The translations under genes were made by a program, and so were the position numbers. The notes beneath the pieces are model-generated. The model had not been told where the DNA came from. It saw only the letters and a program-made list of their open reading frames with translations, and did not search any database. DNA of 64,000 nt, taken from the NCBI GenBank assembly GCA_039619475.1, contig CM077115.1, positions 222,503,291 through 222,567,290 on the forward strand. The letters run 5' to 3'. Shown in pieces: positions 48,726 to 61,900 of this stretch; the stretch's first letter is position 1, and every line of letters begins with the position of its first letter. The DNA comes from Icerya purchasi. Taxonomy: Eukaryota > Arthropoda > Insecta > Hemiptera > Monophlebidae.

Positions 48726-49922
48726 ATGTGCTCAATGTTTTTGTAAACAAAAACGAATATTTTTAATAATAATCCGCTGAGTTTTAGGAAATGGCTATTA
48801 AAAAACTTTACGATATCATTGAACTACCTCAAAGTAAAAATGTATACGGGACTGTAATATTACTTTCGACGTAAAAGTGTGCGTGTGCGATTGACAATTG
48901 CAAACATTCTGCAATAATTTAAATTCTAAAAATATATAAAGTTCATCTAGAGTTAATTAGAATAATTAGCAATCATCTCACAAATAGAACAGCGTTAATT
49001 AAATGTGAAAATTTTATTATTCAGTGTGACTCCAGGATATGTTGTATATTGCTATTAACTCATAAGTGGACCGAAAGCTTTCGTAATCGATATATAATTA
49101 CGATGCGGAATCTGTTACGAGTTTCGCCAGTGTCCTCTGTCGAACATGTAAAAAACAACTTTAGAAAACTCGATTTTTTTATGAAAAAACCGAAATGCGA
49201 TGATAATCCGAATTAAATTGCCGAAACATTAAAAGACTCCACAACAAATGTATGTAAACTACTTATGTTGTAATACTATGTTCAAGAATAAGTTTTAAAT
49301 ACTTGCGATTAATCTCCCGTGTAGACTATTAAATTTATCAAACATGTACACTATACGGAACAGATAAAATTATCCAAATCTTTTATTTGTAATTAAAAAT
49401 TCAATTTTATATAGATAGTGTTCACCGTAATATAACAGATTCCTAATATATTATAACGGCGTTAAAAACTTTTAACTATTTTCGTTAAAAGACATACACA
49501 TTAAAAAATATATATTAACGATTCGATAACGAATAAAATTTTGATGACTCAGAGAAAACTGCTGCTGAGTATCTTTGTACAGAACTACATCGACAGCAGC
49601 AGAGAGCGACGATTCACCGGAATTCTACCGGATGATGACGACGATCATTTGTGATACGATATATAGTTATTACTGAATTTATTCCTTTGCAACATTTTAT
49701 TACGGTTGTTATATTACTGTTAGTCTTCTGCCGGGCACAGTTTTAATCATACTTTTATAAAAGCAATTCTAAGCTACATATGTCATCATAGTGTCCCCCC
49801 CCCCCTCACGGGTTCTAGACATTTTCGATTACATCCTTACAACACACTTTGTACGAAAGTACTTAAATTTTTCTGCTAAATCCAATTTCTCATCTCGGAG
49901 AGATTCGACTCTACAAGAGCCC

Positions 49923-49955
<33 letters not shown>

Positions 49956-50386
49956 TATTTTCCTAGTATTATCGTCTCATTGTAAGAGTAATGTCGGTGT
50001 TTATGGTCTTTTAATCATGATAAATAAACATGGAAAAGAAAGTAAAGTCCTACATTTTATTGCGTTCGGAAATACGGGCCCATCGCATATTTTCAGAAGA
50101 AGAGTACGCGGAAGAAAAGTTGTTACATTACCATTCGTGGGTGCTAATTTAATTAGTATCCTTTCCCGCTGGCATCGCAGTTTAATAATTTTCGAACTAG
50201 TGTCACCGATGGTTCCTAGCAGTTGTATATTTTATTTATAAAAATCTAACACTGATTAGAAGCGGTTTTCGAAATTATGTTTCCATCTTGATTTTTTTAG
50301 TGCGTAATATTTCTTTCTTTTTTCTTTTTCTTTTTTTTTTCAGCTTTTTTTACAGATACGAAGATTTTTTCGGGTAGCATTCGAAA
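48726..50386. other. Upstream flank of the cysteine protease gene
   Basis: AT-rich, no gene. An A tract of about 29 bases lies at 49925-49953 and a C tract at 49795-49806. Just before the gene a T-rich tract ends in cag at 50341-50343 and another cag-like acceptor lies at 50353-50355, so a 5' UTR intron with its acceptor 30-45 bases before the ATG is plausible. Confidence 0.45.
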
Positions 50387-52222
50387 ATGAAGAACTTATC
50401 GATGGTGATATTTTTATTCGCGCTAAGCGTGGCGAGTAATTATGTTTTAGTATCGTACGCTTCGGTGGTAATTAACGCTCCAATTAACGAAAATAGCAAG
50501 CTAGAATTGAACGACGAGGAAAGTTTCCCGGATAATTTCAAGAATAAAAATGGCCTACTGAAAGAAACAGATGCGGATGAGAAAGAGGACATTTTGAAGT
50601 TGTCGAACTTCGCGCTGAATAAATTAGACGAACTGGACACCGACGGTATGAGTAGAACATTGATCGATATAATTGACTCGAAAAAGGAGTTCGTGAACGG
50701 GATTATGTACCATCTGACGCTGTTGGTAGCGATAACGAAAAAACCAGCCGAGACCGATGAACTGGACGATGTGGATGTGATCGAAAAAAACATCTGCAAG
50801 ATAAAAGTATTGCGTACGTGGGCGGCTGCGGAATCGTTAAACAACGCTCAGTTAGTGCAGTCGCAGTGCGATCCGGAACGTAAGGAAATTTTTAAACGGT
50901 CAGTCTTGGTCGGTGGTAAAACGAATGCCGATGTGGCCAGGGACGATATTAAGAGGGCCGCCAGTGTAGGATTGAAAAAATTGGTTGAACTATCTGGAAC
51001 GAATAGTGATCAAAGTGTGAGTAAAATTTTAAATGCTAAAACACAGGTAGTGGCGGGAATTCTGTACGAGATTCAGATGGAAATATGCAGTTCAGCGAGC
51101 AGAAAGTCGTGCGAAGTATGCACGATTACGTCGGTCGAACAGGCTTGGCTACAATCGTTCGAAGTTATCGGTACAGATTGTAAATTCATCGGTACCGATT
51201 TCGAAACTTTGAAAAAAAACAACAAAAACGGGGCGAAAATATCCAAACGGAGTTACGACGAAGCTGCTGCGTCGCTAGAAGGTAAGTCACACTCTGATCA
51301 ATTTTTATCCTTTATGCGGACGTACGGTAAGCAGTATACGTCTGAGGACGAAATGTACAGGAGGTACCGAATTTTTAGGGCTAATTTAAATCGAATAAAA
51401 TATTTACGAGAAACCGAACAAGGAACCGGCGAGTACGGTGTAACCGAATTTGCCGATTTAACTCGTTCCGAGTTCAGAGATCGTCATCTAGGCTTGAAAC
51501 CGGAACTCAGGCAAAATTTAGGCGGCCGAATAGTGGCGGCCGATATACCAGATATCAGTTTGCCGGTCGAGTTCGATTGGCGACACTATAACGCGGTAAC
51601 TGAAGTGAAAAATCAAGGTTTCTGCGGTTCGTGCTGGGCCTTCTCGGTGACCGGAAATGTCGAAGGACAGTACGCCGTGAAACACAAACGGTTAGTCTCA
51701 TTCTCGGAACAGGAACTGGTCGATTGTGACACGTTGGACCAAGGTTGTAACGGCGGCGAAATGACCAACGCTTATGAAGCCATCGAAAAGTTGGGTGGCC
51801 TGGAGTCCGAGAGCGACTATCCGTACTCTGGCTACGGTAGAAAATGTCACTTTGTACGCAACGAAACGGTAGCCGAAATTACTGGCTATGTCAACATCTC
51901 AACGAACGAAACCCAGATCGCGCAATGGTTAGTTAAAAATGGTCCGATATCGGTAGGTGTCAACGCGAATGCGATGCAGTTTTACTTCGGCGGTGTATCG
52001 CATCCGCTGAAGTTCTTATGTGATCCGAAGACTCTCGATCACGGTGTTCTGATAGTCGGATACGGCGTGCATACTAGTCGTTTTACTCATAAGTCGATCC
52101 CGTACTGGATAATCAAAAATAGCTGGGGCAAACGATGGGGTGTCCAAGGTTACTATCTCTTATACAGAGGTGGCGGTGTCTGTGGCGTCAACACAAGCGC
52201 ATCGTCAGCTTTTGTAGCATGA
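50387..52222 (+). CDS. Cathepsin F-like cysteine protease with cystatin-like domains, intronless
   Basis: 611 residues in one uninterrupted frame. Residues 1-26 form a signal peptide. Two cystatin-like segments follow: about 65-165 with a degenerate inhibitory loop (EFVNG, 101-105, for QxVxG) and about 180-270 with an intact one (QVVAG, 220-224). The I29 inhibitor propeptide spans about 303-362 (ERFNIN-type helix from E322, then GVTEFADLT). The mature papain-fold C1A protease starts near L392 and has oxyanion Q410, nucleophile C416 (CGSCWAFS), H552 (LDHGVLIVGYG) and N578 (YWIIKNSWG), plus paired cysteines. All catalytic residues are present, so activity in lysosomes or outside the cell is likely. 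The order cystatin-I29-C1A matches animal cathepsin F and the insect CG12163 type. The absence of introns is odd next to an intron-rich neighbour. The ATG is chosen because it starts the signal peptide. Confidence 0.95.
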   Translation: MKNLSMVIFLFALSVASNYVLVSYASVVINAPINENSKLELNDEESFPDNFKNKNGLLKETDADEKEDILKLSNFALNKLDELDTDGMSRTLIDIIDSKKEFVNGIMYHLTLLVAITKKPAETDELDDVDVIEKNICKIKVLRTWAAAESLNNAQLVQSQCDPERKEIFKRSVLVGGKTNADVARDDIKRAASVGLKKLVELSGTNSDQSVSKILNAKTQVVAGILYEIQMEICSSASRKSCEVCTITSVEQAWLQSFEVIGTDCKFIGTDFETLKKNNKNGAKISKRSYDEAAASLEGKSHSDQFLSFMRTYGKQYTSEDEMYRRYRIFRANLNRIKYLRETEQGTGEYGVTEFADLTRSEFRDRHLGLKPELRQNLGGRIVAADIPDISLPVEFDWRHYNAVTEVKNQGFCGSCWAFSVTGNVEGQYAVKHKRLVSFSEQELVDCDTLDQGCNGGEMTNAYEAIEKLGGLESESDYPYSGYGRKCHFVRNETVAEITGYVNISTNETQIAQWLVKNGPISVGVNANAMQFYFGGVSHPLKFLCDPKTLDHGVLIVGYGVHTSRFTHKSIPYWIIKNSWGKRWGVQGYYLLYRGGGVCGVNTSASSAFVA

Positions 52223-52674
52223 ACGGCGAATTCCCTGTCTCTGGCTTATTATTAATCTTCTTCCGTAACGCTGTATTCAACTTTGCCCAGATATTTTCTT
52301 TTTCGTCTATCGTTTATATTTTATTTATTGCTTACGAACAAACTACGTTTTTCTAAAAATATAACACTTATACTACCACTAATGGTTTGAAATTATTTCG
52401 CATTAAATACGAAGAAAATTACTACGAAAGAATTAATTATACTGTAGTAGACGATTCGTATTATGATATAAATTAATTCCTGTAGACGCATTGTTCAGAT
52501 AATTAGAAATACGCACCAATAATAATATACCGGTGGTATGGAAACTATATTTTCGTATACATTACATAATTCGTTTTTATGCTGAAGTATTTTTGCGTTA
52601 CATAGAATAAAAACAAATACTCTTAAGCCAGAAGTATTATGATACTTATCCACGTTTAATTGTAAATCATACAT
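52223..52674. other. 3' flank of the protease gene
   Basis: No coding region. An AATAAA motif at 52606-52611, 384 bases after the stop, is a candidate polyadenylation signal. There is no genomic A tail directly after the gene. Confidence 0.45.
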
Positions 52675-52926
52675 TTATCTTTTTTCAGTAAACCTAATAC
52701 TTTTCACCGTAGTGTCAGCAAGTCTCGTTTTTAATAAACCCTGAAGTAACAGTCGCGCCAAACCGGTGATTGGGGGGTCGCCCTTCTTTAAAATTTCTCG
52801 TTCCGTAGAATTTTCTCGACGATAAATTTTCGGCCAATCGATTTGACCTCTAAAACCACCTAATTCTTGAATTTTTTCAAAATTGTTAGAATCGTTTCCG
52901 AGAACCCAATTACACATATATAACAA
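52675..52926 (-). pseudogene. Exon-like fragment of unknown protein, duplicated in inverse at 54.5 kb
   Basis: This 83-codon minus-strand frame has a balanced composition unlike the surrounding AT-rich frames (NNFEKIQELGGFRGQIDWPK, then YRRENSTEREILKKGDPP, then ITGLARLLLQGLLKTR). A diverged copy lies in opposite orientation at about 54455-54610, where IDWPKSYLRENSTKREILK can be read on the plus strand. I do not recognise the protein. The pair could be fragments of a host gene or of a mobile element captured around the mariner between them. Confidence 0.45.
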
Positions 52927-53200
52927 TGGCTATCCCAAAAATATACTGGGAGTTCCCTTCAATATGGGATGAACGGAATTATTTACCGATCCCCCTATGA
53001 TATAGTATTATAAAACAGTTTATTAGTTATTGATAAAGCACGGTGCTTTCCGTGGTACATGGTACAATGATTTGTCTGTTGGCTATAATTATTTAATTAA
53101 AAGGTAGAAGCGTCGTAGCCCCCCTGTAGCTTTTAGTCATTTAGAATTACTGGCCAACAACGCGCGTTAGCAAATTGATAACTGAATACACATCTAGTCT
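52927..53200. other. Spacer
   Basis: Nothing recognised. Confidence 0.3.
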
Positions 53201-54260
53201 GCCCTGTAACCGGAACAATGAAGCCAAACATAATCGGTTAAGCACTTTGCCGAATCAATTCGACTGAATTTTATCAGGATCGCTGTGAGTTTCCCGTTTT
53301 TTGCCCCCTGCGTATCTGTAAAATGAACCTTAAAGCAAAGCAACGGTACCCAATCAAGTTTTGCTTATGGCTGAAAAACCGCTGTGGAGACATTGAGGCG
53401 ATGTTAAATGAAGCCTACAGCACTGAATGTTTAGTTTACGCTAGCACAATGTATTCAATATGGATCGTGAATCCGCAGCATTTTTTCCACAAAACGGACG
53501 TCCTTCAATAGCACGTTCCAACGAAAATGTCTAATATTGCACAAAAAATTTGGTATATCGAATTTTGAAGGACGAGTTGTGCTAAAAAACGGCTTAAAAT
53601 GATACGGAAAAATCAAAATTTTTTAAAAAATGTGCTTACCATTGACGAAAGTTGGATACATTATTTTGGCTCCTTCACTTCCGAAAAAAACGCGGCATGC
53701 AAAACCTATGATTCACCCCGAAAATCAAAAAAAAAGTTCGACAAGTTACTGCAACGGTAAAATTGATACTGTTTGCATTTTTCGATTATCGCGAGATAAT
53801 TTATCAACGTTTTGTATTTCCTGAAACAAGCGTAAACACCCTCTCGCAACGATCCCCAAACATTGCGGAAACACATTAAGACAAAAAAAAACCTAATTTA
53901 AAAAATACCCGAACACATTTCATCAGCACAATACCGCGACCTCACACGGCGTGAATCATTCTATAATTTTTGAAGAAATGGTTAACATTCCGGTTACAGC
54001 ATATTCTGCTTAGTTACTATTGGCCGTTTTAAATACTGAAAGATCAAAGATTCGACTCGAACGCAGATATTGTACACTTTTGTACGCAGGTTTATCGAGA
54101 GCACACCACAAGATGAGTATTTAAAGACAATAATGGTAAAATGAACAACTGAAAGGATACGTGGATGTATTCAGAACGATAGCGAATATTTCAAAAAAGA
54201 TCGAGATGGCGGCAGCGACGGTGATTGGAAATGAAAGTTTTTTGTAGAATAAAAGTTTTT
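53201..54260 (+). pseudogene. Decayed mariner transposase remnant
   Basis: In changing frames the region gives a mariner-type start (MNLKAKQRYPIKFCLWLKN at 53323), SARSNENV-like residues near 53510, then LTIDESWIHYFGSF at about 53635-53670, which holds the first catalytic aspartate. VRQVTATVKLILFAFFDYR follows in another frame, then HQHNTATSHGVNHSI near 53920, where the second catalytic aspartate of the usual HxDNAxxH block is replaced by H or N. The final PxD block is not recognisable. The C-terminal end (YVDVFRTIANISKK) is near 54150. The open frames 53323-53511 and 53630-53824 are pieces of this. Terminal repeats were not found. Confidence 0.75.
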
Positions 54261-54454
54261 ATAAAACCTACAAGTTTCAACAGTTATACTTAAACAGCTG
54301 TTTAGCGAAGCAAGGAATTGTGCATTGAACACGGCTAGAGCTCTGTCAGTAGTTAATCGATTTCTTTACAATATGTACATCGGCAGCCTGGTAAATAATG
54401 TACACTGTGTCGAAGCAAATTCTCAGTATTTTTAGGATAGTCATGTGTGTGTTG

Positions 54455-54610
54455 AAATTCAAGAATAAAACGTTTTTAAGGGGTTTAAATAAATCGATTG
54501 GCCGAAGTCTTATCTTCGAGAAAATTCTACGAAACGAGAAATTTTAAAAGAGAGATGACTATTATTTACTTTAGTGATCATCGTATTTTTAGGGTTTATT
54601 AAAAAGTAAT
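54455..54610 (+). repeat. Inverted, diverged copy of 52715-52890
   Basis: aaatcgattggccgaag, agaaaattctacg, acgagaaattttaaa and gggtttattaaaaa match the reverse complement of 52725-52860 with gaps. Together with that segment it encloses the dead mariner as an inverted pair about 1.9 kb apart. Confidence 0.7.
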
Positions 54611-55286
54611 CAAAATGTTCATTTACATCGTAGTAAAAAATAATACATTTATTTGCTACGGTAATTAAACATGGATAAAGGCATGATGAAATCTTTGTTT
54701 CGTGATAAAATATATTTAAACTTTACACAACAACGGATTTAAATATTATGCCAATTCTTAAATATACAAGCTTCGTTATAGAGTTACACGGATAATATTT
54801 GTAATAATATTTCTGACCTATGAATATTTATTTTTATTTTTTTTTAACGCGAGAATACTTCACAACATAAAAACGAATAATGTAATGTGTAAAAAAATAA
54901 TGTATCTTTCGTATCATATTATATTATTGCTAAATATTTAACAGTTTTTGATACTTATAATTCATTGATTAATTTGCAAGTTCAGAATAGATCCCAGCAA
55001 AACTTGATTACCAGGTATATTAATGAGCATATCTTTTATAAAGATATGCAGTTGGTTTTTAGAAACGTCCCTAAAGATTTTAACGAAATTCACGAATTAA
55101 GCGGTTTTAAGGTCTATAAATAATCGATTGTTCTAAGAAAAAAAAAAGGCAAACAATGTTCGTGTGTTAGTGATCAAACTTGTATTTAGCCTTTAATAAA
55201 AATTATAGAATAATTCACTTATTTACCATTTCAAATAGAAAATTGAAATTTCATGATGAAATCAATTTGTTCGTAATTTTTATATC
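54611..55286. other. AT-rich intergenic region
   Basis: No gene recognised. Confidence 0.35.
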
Positions 55287-55545
55287 GCTCGTTAAATACA
55301 CAATAACGTCATAACTCAAAAAACGCTATTTCGCAGAAAACGCAATTTAACATTTACATTTACTATAATTTGAACGGTGTACACTTTCCAAGAGCAATGC
55401 TTATTTTGTCGAGTTTCAAAATTAACAAATACGGCGTTCTAACCTCTAATTTTATACTCGTAAAATGCATTCCAACTATACGCATAACTCAAATTCGCTA
55501 TTTTTTTAGTTATGACGTTATTGTGTATTTAATGAGCTATATGAT
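55287..55545. repeat. Inverted-repeat element, possible MITE
   Basis: gctcgttaaatacacaataa at 55287 is answered by ttattgtgtatttaatgagc ending at 55545, with pairing continued inward (cgtcataact against agttatgacg; ctatttcgc against gctattttt partly). About 260 bp. Target duplication is unclear (tatatc on the left, tatatg on the right). No coding capacity. Confidence 0.65.
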
Positions 55546-58500
55546 GATTTTAAATATTACGTACATTAAAATACACTTCCAAAATTGAAAAATAATGTTA
55601 AGGAGTTGTAACTTTCGCATTATCTTTTTATTTTGAAATGTTTGTGAAAATCATGAATACATTGATTGTTCGCAAATTCGGCATAAATCAAAGGGAGCTT
55701 AGTCATCAGATTCTAAATGTATATATGTACAATTTCTGCTCACATATTGTGCGTGTGTGTGTTGATGATTTTAAAAGAAAACTAAACTAATACAATAAAA
55801 AAAAGTAGAATTAAAAATAGGTCTGTATTTAAGAACCTGTATAAATGAAATGGCACGGCTAAGTGCAGTTTAAAAATTAAATATAAATATTTATTCTTTC
55901 ATTTTATTCCAGCGACAACAGATATAAAACTTTTATTACGCGATCAATGAACTACAGTCTAACGTAATTTTTATTCTTCTGTTACACACTGCGCAATTTA
56001 TAAATACATTGCGTTTATATTTGTTCTATGATATGTTTTCGTGTCAAAGACATATTTCTCTATGTATTAACAGATTTTAATTAGAGTTCTGGTCATTCTC
56101 TAATTATCGAAAAGCAATTTAAAGAAATATAGTGATCAATTCGTAAATTTAAAAAATTGCCGTTTTTAATTATTTCTAGCTATTTGATTAATGTTTTTTC
56201 GCGTAATTATCATCTAACGAGTAAATATTTAAATAATGATAGGAAGGAAATGGGTGAAATTATCCAACGAAATTGTCAGGAATGTCGTAGATGTTGTGAT
56301 ACTAACAATAAGAAACCCATGATACCGCAAAAGAAAAAATTTAAAAATATATCTGAGGTTAAGCGTTCTACCGAGCGTTTATTATCTTGACTCTGATGAT
56401 TTGTCAATCATAAATAATATCATGCATTATCATTTGAATTTGGAACAAGACGGTCTTTACACAATTGCTGTCATAAAGGTAAGGTCGTGTAACTCATACT
56501 GGATGCTTGGCCCGACGAATTTAAATATTTATTGTTCAGTGTTGAAAAATTAAATAAACGGGTTTTGGATAGAACATTCACAATTTATGTAAATTTACTT
56601 TTTTTTTTTTAACTACAGAAACACTGAACCGGAGTCGAAGAATTGAAAATTATAGTTTTATAATATTTTACGCGTTAAATTCTCCATAATTGCAAATAGT
56701 CCCAGAACCGAAGCTGTAGCTGAACTCAAAAATTTCAGTAAAACTCGTGATATTTTTGTCGGGATTATAGTAACATTTGATTTACAAATAGAAATAAATA
56801 ACCCTTTTTTGGAGAAAAAGAGAGAATTATGTCAAAGAGAACCGGTAGCTTAAAAAAACAAGTAACACTGTAGTGTTACGAATTTTAAAAAATTAATAAA
56901 CTTCAGTTCCATTGTTAATAATTCGTAAATTATTTTAAAAACAAACCATAAAGATTTAATTCTTATTTTTTTGAATGTTAAAAAAATTTAACCATTCACG
57001 AGAGATCCATCGGATAACACTAAAGTTGATTAATGTTTCTCGAGGTTGAAGAGAAAATTCGTTCAACGTAGTAGTACTACACATTTTAAAAGTACGGAAA
57101 AAAGTATGACGGTTTTCTTGAATACTTCTATTAATTCAGTTCAAGAAGAGGAAACTGCGCTTAAATAATTTTTCAATATTACTAATTCTTCTAGTATGGG
57201 TGTAATTCAGAAACTTAAATAATAACCGAACATCATTCAGTTCATACTTGCATCATTTTTACTGTACATTTAAAAGATAAACAGATATTTCGTTTACGTA
57301 TAGCCGTAAACGAACTAATAAATAATTTATAGTTATCGTACTGATTAATTATTTCATATTAAACGCATATAATTTCAAAATCGTTTTTAATTTTGTTTAC
57401 ATTCGTAGCCGGATAATGAAATTCAAAGAATTGCGCGTTTAAATGTTAATAAAACGGTTACTTTTTTACACGTGCATAATTATCTGTAGGAAGTTATGTT
57501 CGAAGTTTAATTCGATATGGAGGAAAGTTTAAAAAAAAAAAAAAAATGCGCACAAATAATTACAAATAACACACATATTTTGTTTAATTTACCTAAATTC
57601 AAATTCTTTATTTAAATTGAAAAAGGTTTCGAATGTTGCTTGTTACACCGATCGATTTGTCATTATGACAAAGTCGTTCGTTTAACAAAAGATCTACAAG
57701 ATCCAAACGCTTCTACAAGTACGGCAGAATGTTTTAATTTTTAATTTATTTTTTCTTACTGATCCAACATTATAATCGGTTCACTTTTAATCAGTTTCAT
57801 TATCTATTAAATAATTTTTGTCACTTTAATGAATTCAGATAAATCCCTTGCTTTTCTTTCGAATTTTGGACTACAAACACAACCTCTGAAGGTAATAACA
57901 AGTAGTACGTGGACCGGTTGTGTTTTTATGTTTGTCACATTGCCTCCTAGTTCTTCTTTTTCTTCAAATTAGGCCGGTAATATATGCCTAACGCATAATA
58001 TGATTCTCTACGGTTTTTTTTATTTCGTTTGTTCTTTTTTAACTTATTACTCATTTTTAGCTACATAACCGATCCAAGATCTCTGACTCTATTCATTGGA
58101 AATTATTCAATTTTTTGCCGCAGACTTTGCTAGCTTATTGGCCTTTGGATATTTACTTTCTAGATCTTATTGCGCAATATGTTAATTTCTTCGCACCAAT
58201 TGAATTATTTCCGTTCAACGTGTTCGTATTAGCTTCTCTTTTTAGTAATGTATTTCTTATGTATTGAACGTGTAGCAGTATGTTTCCTGTTTTTTGATAT
58301 TCAGCGGGGGACGATGATTCCTCTGTACTATTTAATAATAGGAAGGTTCATTTGATCAAATCTTAAAATTTGTTTGGTTTTTCATGATGTTGTCTTCTTA
58401 TTTTCAAATAGTAATTATCAGCTAAATACTATACTTGTTATAAAAGATATTAGTGTTCCGCGGTTTCGGGTTGTCGTATCGGTGTAAAAGATGATAGTTT

Positions 58501-58920
58501 AAGAAAAATTTTAATAGTTTAGTTTTGAATTCTTTTTTCGAACACACCGGTTGCTTCGATTTAGTCGAATTCATAATTATAGTAAAATATCGCGATCGAA
58601 CTAATGTTTTATACTTTATCGTCACGGATGCGTGTAAACTTTACGGTACTCCAATTCCCAGTCTAATTATTTTAATCAGTTTACCGGAACTTTTTATTAA
58701 CTTTTCAAATCTATATTTGTTTTGCATAAATATTTGCCACTTTTATCCGATCTAAACCGGTTAACGAAATAACTAATAATACTTTATCGTTTTATTGGTA
58801 AATAGTATTTGCTGTTTTCTCAGTACTTATTTTTGATTAAAATTTGAATTTTTCTTGCGATGTTAACTCCCAATTCTGTTGTTTTCATTTCATTGTGGGC
58901 GTATTAGCACTTGCATTTCT
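55546..58920. other. AT-rich intergenic region
   Basis: No gene is supported; the open frame at 56157-56390 and others lack motifs. An A tract is at 57531-57545. Confidence 0.4.
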
Positions 58921-61900
58921 GTTACACAATTCTCAAACTGTTCACTCTAAATAAAATCGCTATCTGTTGGCTCAAGACTTCACCGTGTGTAAGTGAAGGC
59001 ATATTACTAATTATGCGCTTTTGTTTTCTTGCAAACATCGTCAGCATTAGCCCTATGTTGTAAATAGCGATATTTCGTACCGTTATTTTCTCCTTCTTTA
59101 CTCGGAATAACATAAAGTGCCCGCCTATCATCATTTGCATTCGAAGTAGTTTCCCATATTTTAATTCTCATTAAATAAACTTAATGCATTAAATTGCCTA
59201 TTTCATTCCACCAAGGATGACGTAAAAATTTCAGATTCCATAAAATATTTGACTTGTAATGCGTTTAAATGTATCTAATGAATGTGCGTGTGACGTGTAT
59301 GGTCACATCCCCTATTCTACTATCGTTTATAATTAAATTATCCCACCTTCATCTTCATATTTGCTAGTGCGAGATGGATGTAAATGTCGTTATAAATTAA
59401 TTTTAACGTGATATCTTTTTAGAATGGTCTCCAGTTATTATATTTTTCTCTGATGTTTTTGAATTTTTTACATACCCGAAAAGTATGGTCAGGGGTGTCT
59501 TCTGATTCCCCTTACATTCTCTGCAGAGGCTAATGATATTAAATCTTTTAAGGTAAACTGCAAAATTATTCTTAACCTGTGAAGTGCTGTATTAGGAATT
59601 AGATTTGAAATTTACATTCTTTAATCTTTTATATCGGCTAGTAAAGCCTCTGTTCGTCTGCTACCAGTGGTATCTTTTTTGTATTGTTCTTGCCAGATCT
59701 CTTAATGTTTTTCTTTTCACTTGTCTTATTATTTCGTTCGGTATTTTTGTACATGATAGCTCTTTTCTCTATTTTGAGAGTTGTTTAATTTCATTGACCT
59801 GCCTCACATGAAGATCTGCGGGAGTTATCCCGGCTATTACATAAACAGAGTTATAAGGTACAGTTCGATATGCTGATATTACGTTTGTAAGTATTAATCT
59901 TTGTAATAATCTTAATTTTTTGACATCAGTTTTTCTCAATTTATTGAAGTATGTTAAAGATCATCCGTTTGCTGTGATCGATCTAAAAAGAGCGTTATAA
60001 AGTATAATTCTCTTTTTTTGTGTGTCATACCCGAGAATTCATTAGTATGCAGTGATCTCAATTTATTTTTAAATTATCTGATTTTAAGCGTTATGTGTTG
60101 CACGTGTTTGTTATAATTCGTATTTTTATCAATTATTATTCCGAAATGTTTAATTTCATTACCGAAAGTTAGATGTTGATTTAATTTTATTTCTTAATTT
60201 CCTGTTGGAATTTCTTCTTATTACGTTTTCTTGAAGTAACATATGTGTTTTATCAGGATTTATGCTTAGGCCAAGTTCTTTGATTTTTGAATTTATTGTT
60301 CCAATTATCTTATTGATTATATTAACATTCCTTATTTCATTAATTCCAGCAATTACAAAAATATCATCAGCATAACTTATTAATTTAATACCTTTATTTT
60401 CTTCGACTTCTTTATGAACAGCTGATACAGTAATGTTAAATAACGTCGGTGTAAGTTCTGTCCCTTGAGGCACTCCGGTAGTGAGATTATTCTTAAGGAT
60501 CAATTTATTTTCTTTATCGAATAAATCAATTTTCCTATTTTCCAAGAAACTTTTAATTATCTGTAAAGAGTGTAAATTGATTTTTCTAGTTTCCATAACC
60601 TTTAATATACACTATAGTCCATTTTATTTTATCAAAAACACCTTGAACGTCAAAACTTATTAATGTTGTATAATTAAAAGCCGTAGTAAACTCAACCGTA
60701 TCCGCCATTTTAAGTAAAGCCAGTTCTGTAGAAGAACATCCTTCTCTGTAACTATATTGATGTTTGTGTAGAAGGTTTTTTTCCGATATTTCAAGGTTTA
60801 AATAATACCTAATAATTTTTTCAAATACTTTCCCTAATCCTGAGAGCAGAGTTATTGGTCTGAATGCGGTAACATTCGTTGGGTCTTTTCCAGGTTTATT
60901 TATTAGTATTACTTTAATCATTTTGTTTGAAATATTGTCGCATCTATTTGTCTTTTTGTTATTCAGTTTCTCCATTACATTTGTAATTAATAACTTATTA
61001 ATTCGAATATTGTTGAAAGTATCTGCGTAGTCCTTGAGCGAGTCTTTAATTTTAGAAAAAAAAGCTGTGCAATGATTTCTTGGTATTTTTCAGTTTCATT
61101 TGTTATTATTCTATCATTTCGATAATTTTAAAGGAGGAAAATCGAATTTCTTATATTTATCCATTAGTATTTTATATGGCTTCCGCCATGTCGGAGAGCT
61201 TAATGTTCCTTCCAAGCATTATATTTACATTGAAATATTTCTTTTCGATATTGTGATTTTATATAATATAAAGGACATTATGAAGAAACCTGTAATGTTC
61301 TTGTTTATTCTTTAATTTATATTTGTACTGTATTCTCGTAATTTTTTAATCGTTTTTTTTTTTATATATATAAATCAAGTTCATCATTCCACCAAATATT
61401 AGTTTTCCTTGAAGTTGTTTGTAAACATTCCTTTCTGATTTCATCTATTTCTGCTACGAATGTATTGACGCGTTAGTTGTCCCGATGTAGTAGTTTCGTA
61501 TTACTAAGAATTTCAGAAAAAATTTTATTTTCTATCATTTTTCCAAATTTACTAGTTTATTATTTTTATTTGATTATTTAGCTCTATGGAAGTTATATTC
61601 TCAGTTTTTATTTTAAATTTAATCGATTTGTGACAGGAAAAAGTATTCTCCTTAATTTTAATATTATAAATTTCTTCTTTAATCTTTGTATTTGTTATTA
61701 TAAAGGCAATCACACTTGATCATCCGTTCTTATTGACAAAAGTTTTTTTATCGTAAGGGTTTTTGATCATTAAGTTGTTCAAAAGAAGAAATTCTTCAAA
61801 AATTTCAGCTCTTTCTTTGTTGTAATTGATATTGTTTAACGTTTCGTATAGACCTGATCTTGTATTGAAATATCCTATTAATAATGTTTTTTCTTTATTA

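Noticed and set aside
51276..51300. Strong splice donor look (gaaggtaagtcac) inside the cysteine protease frame
   Set aside because: The frame continues without a stop directly into the I29 domain and the coding of both sides is needed for a normal protein, so an intron here is unlikely.
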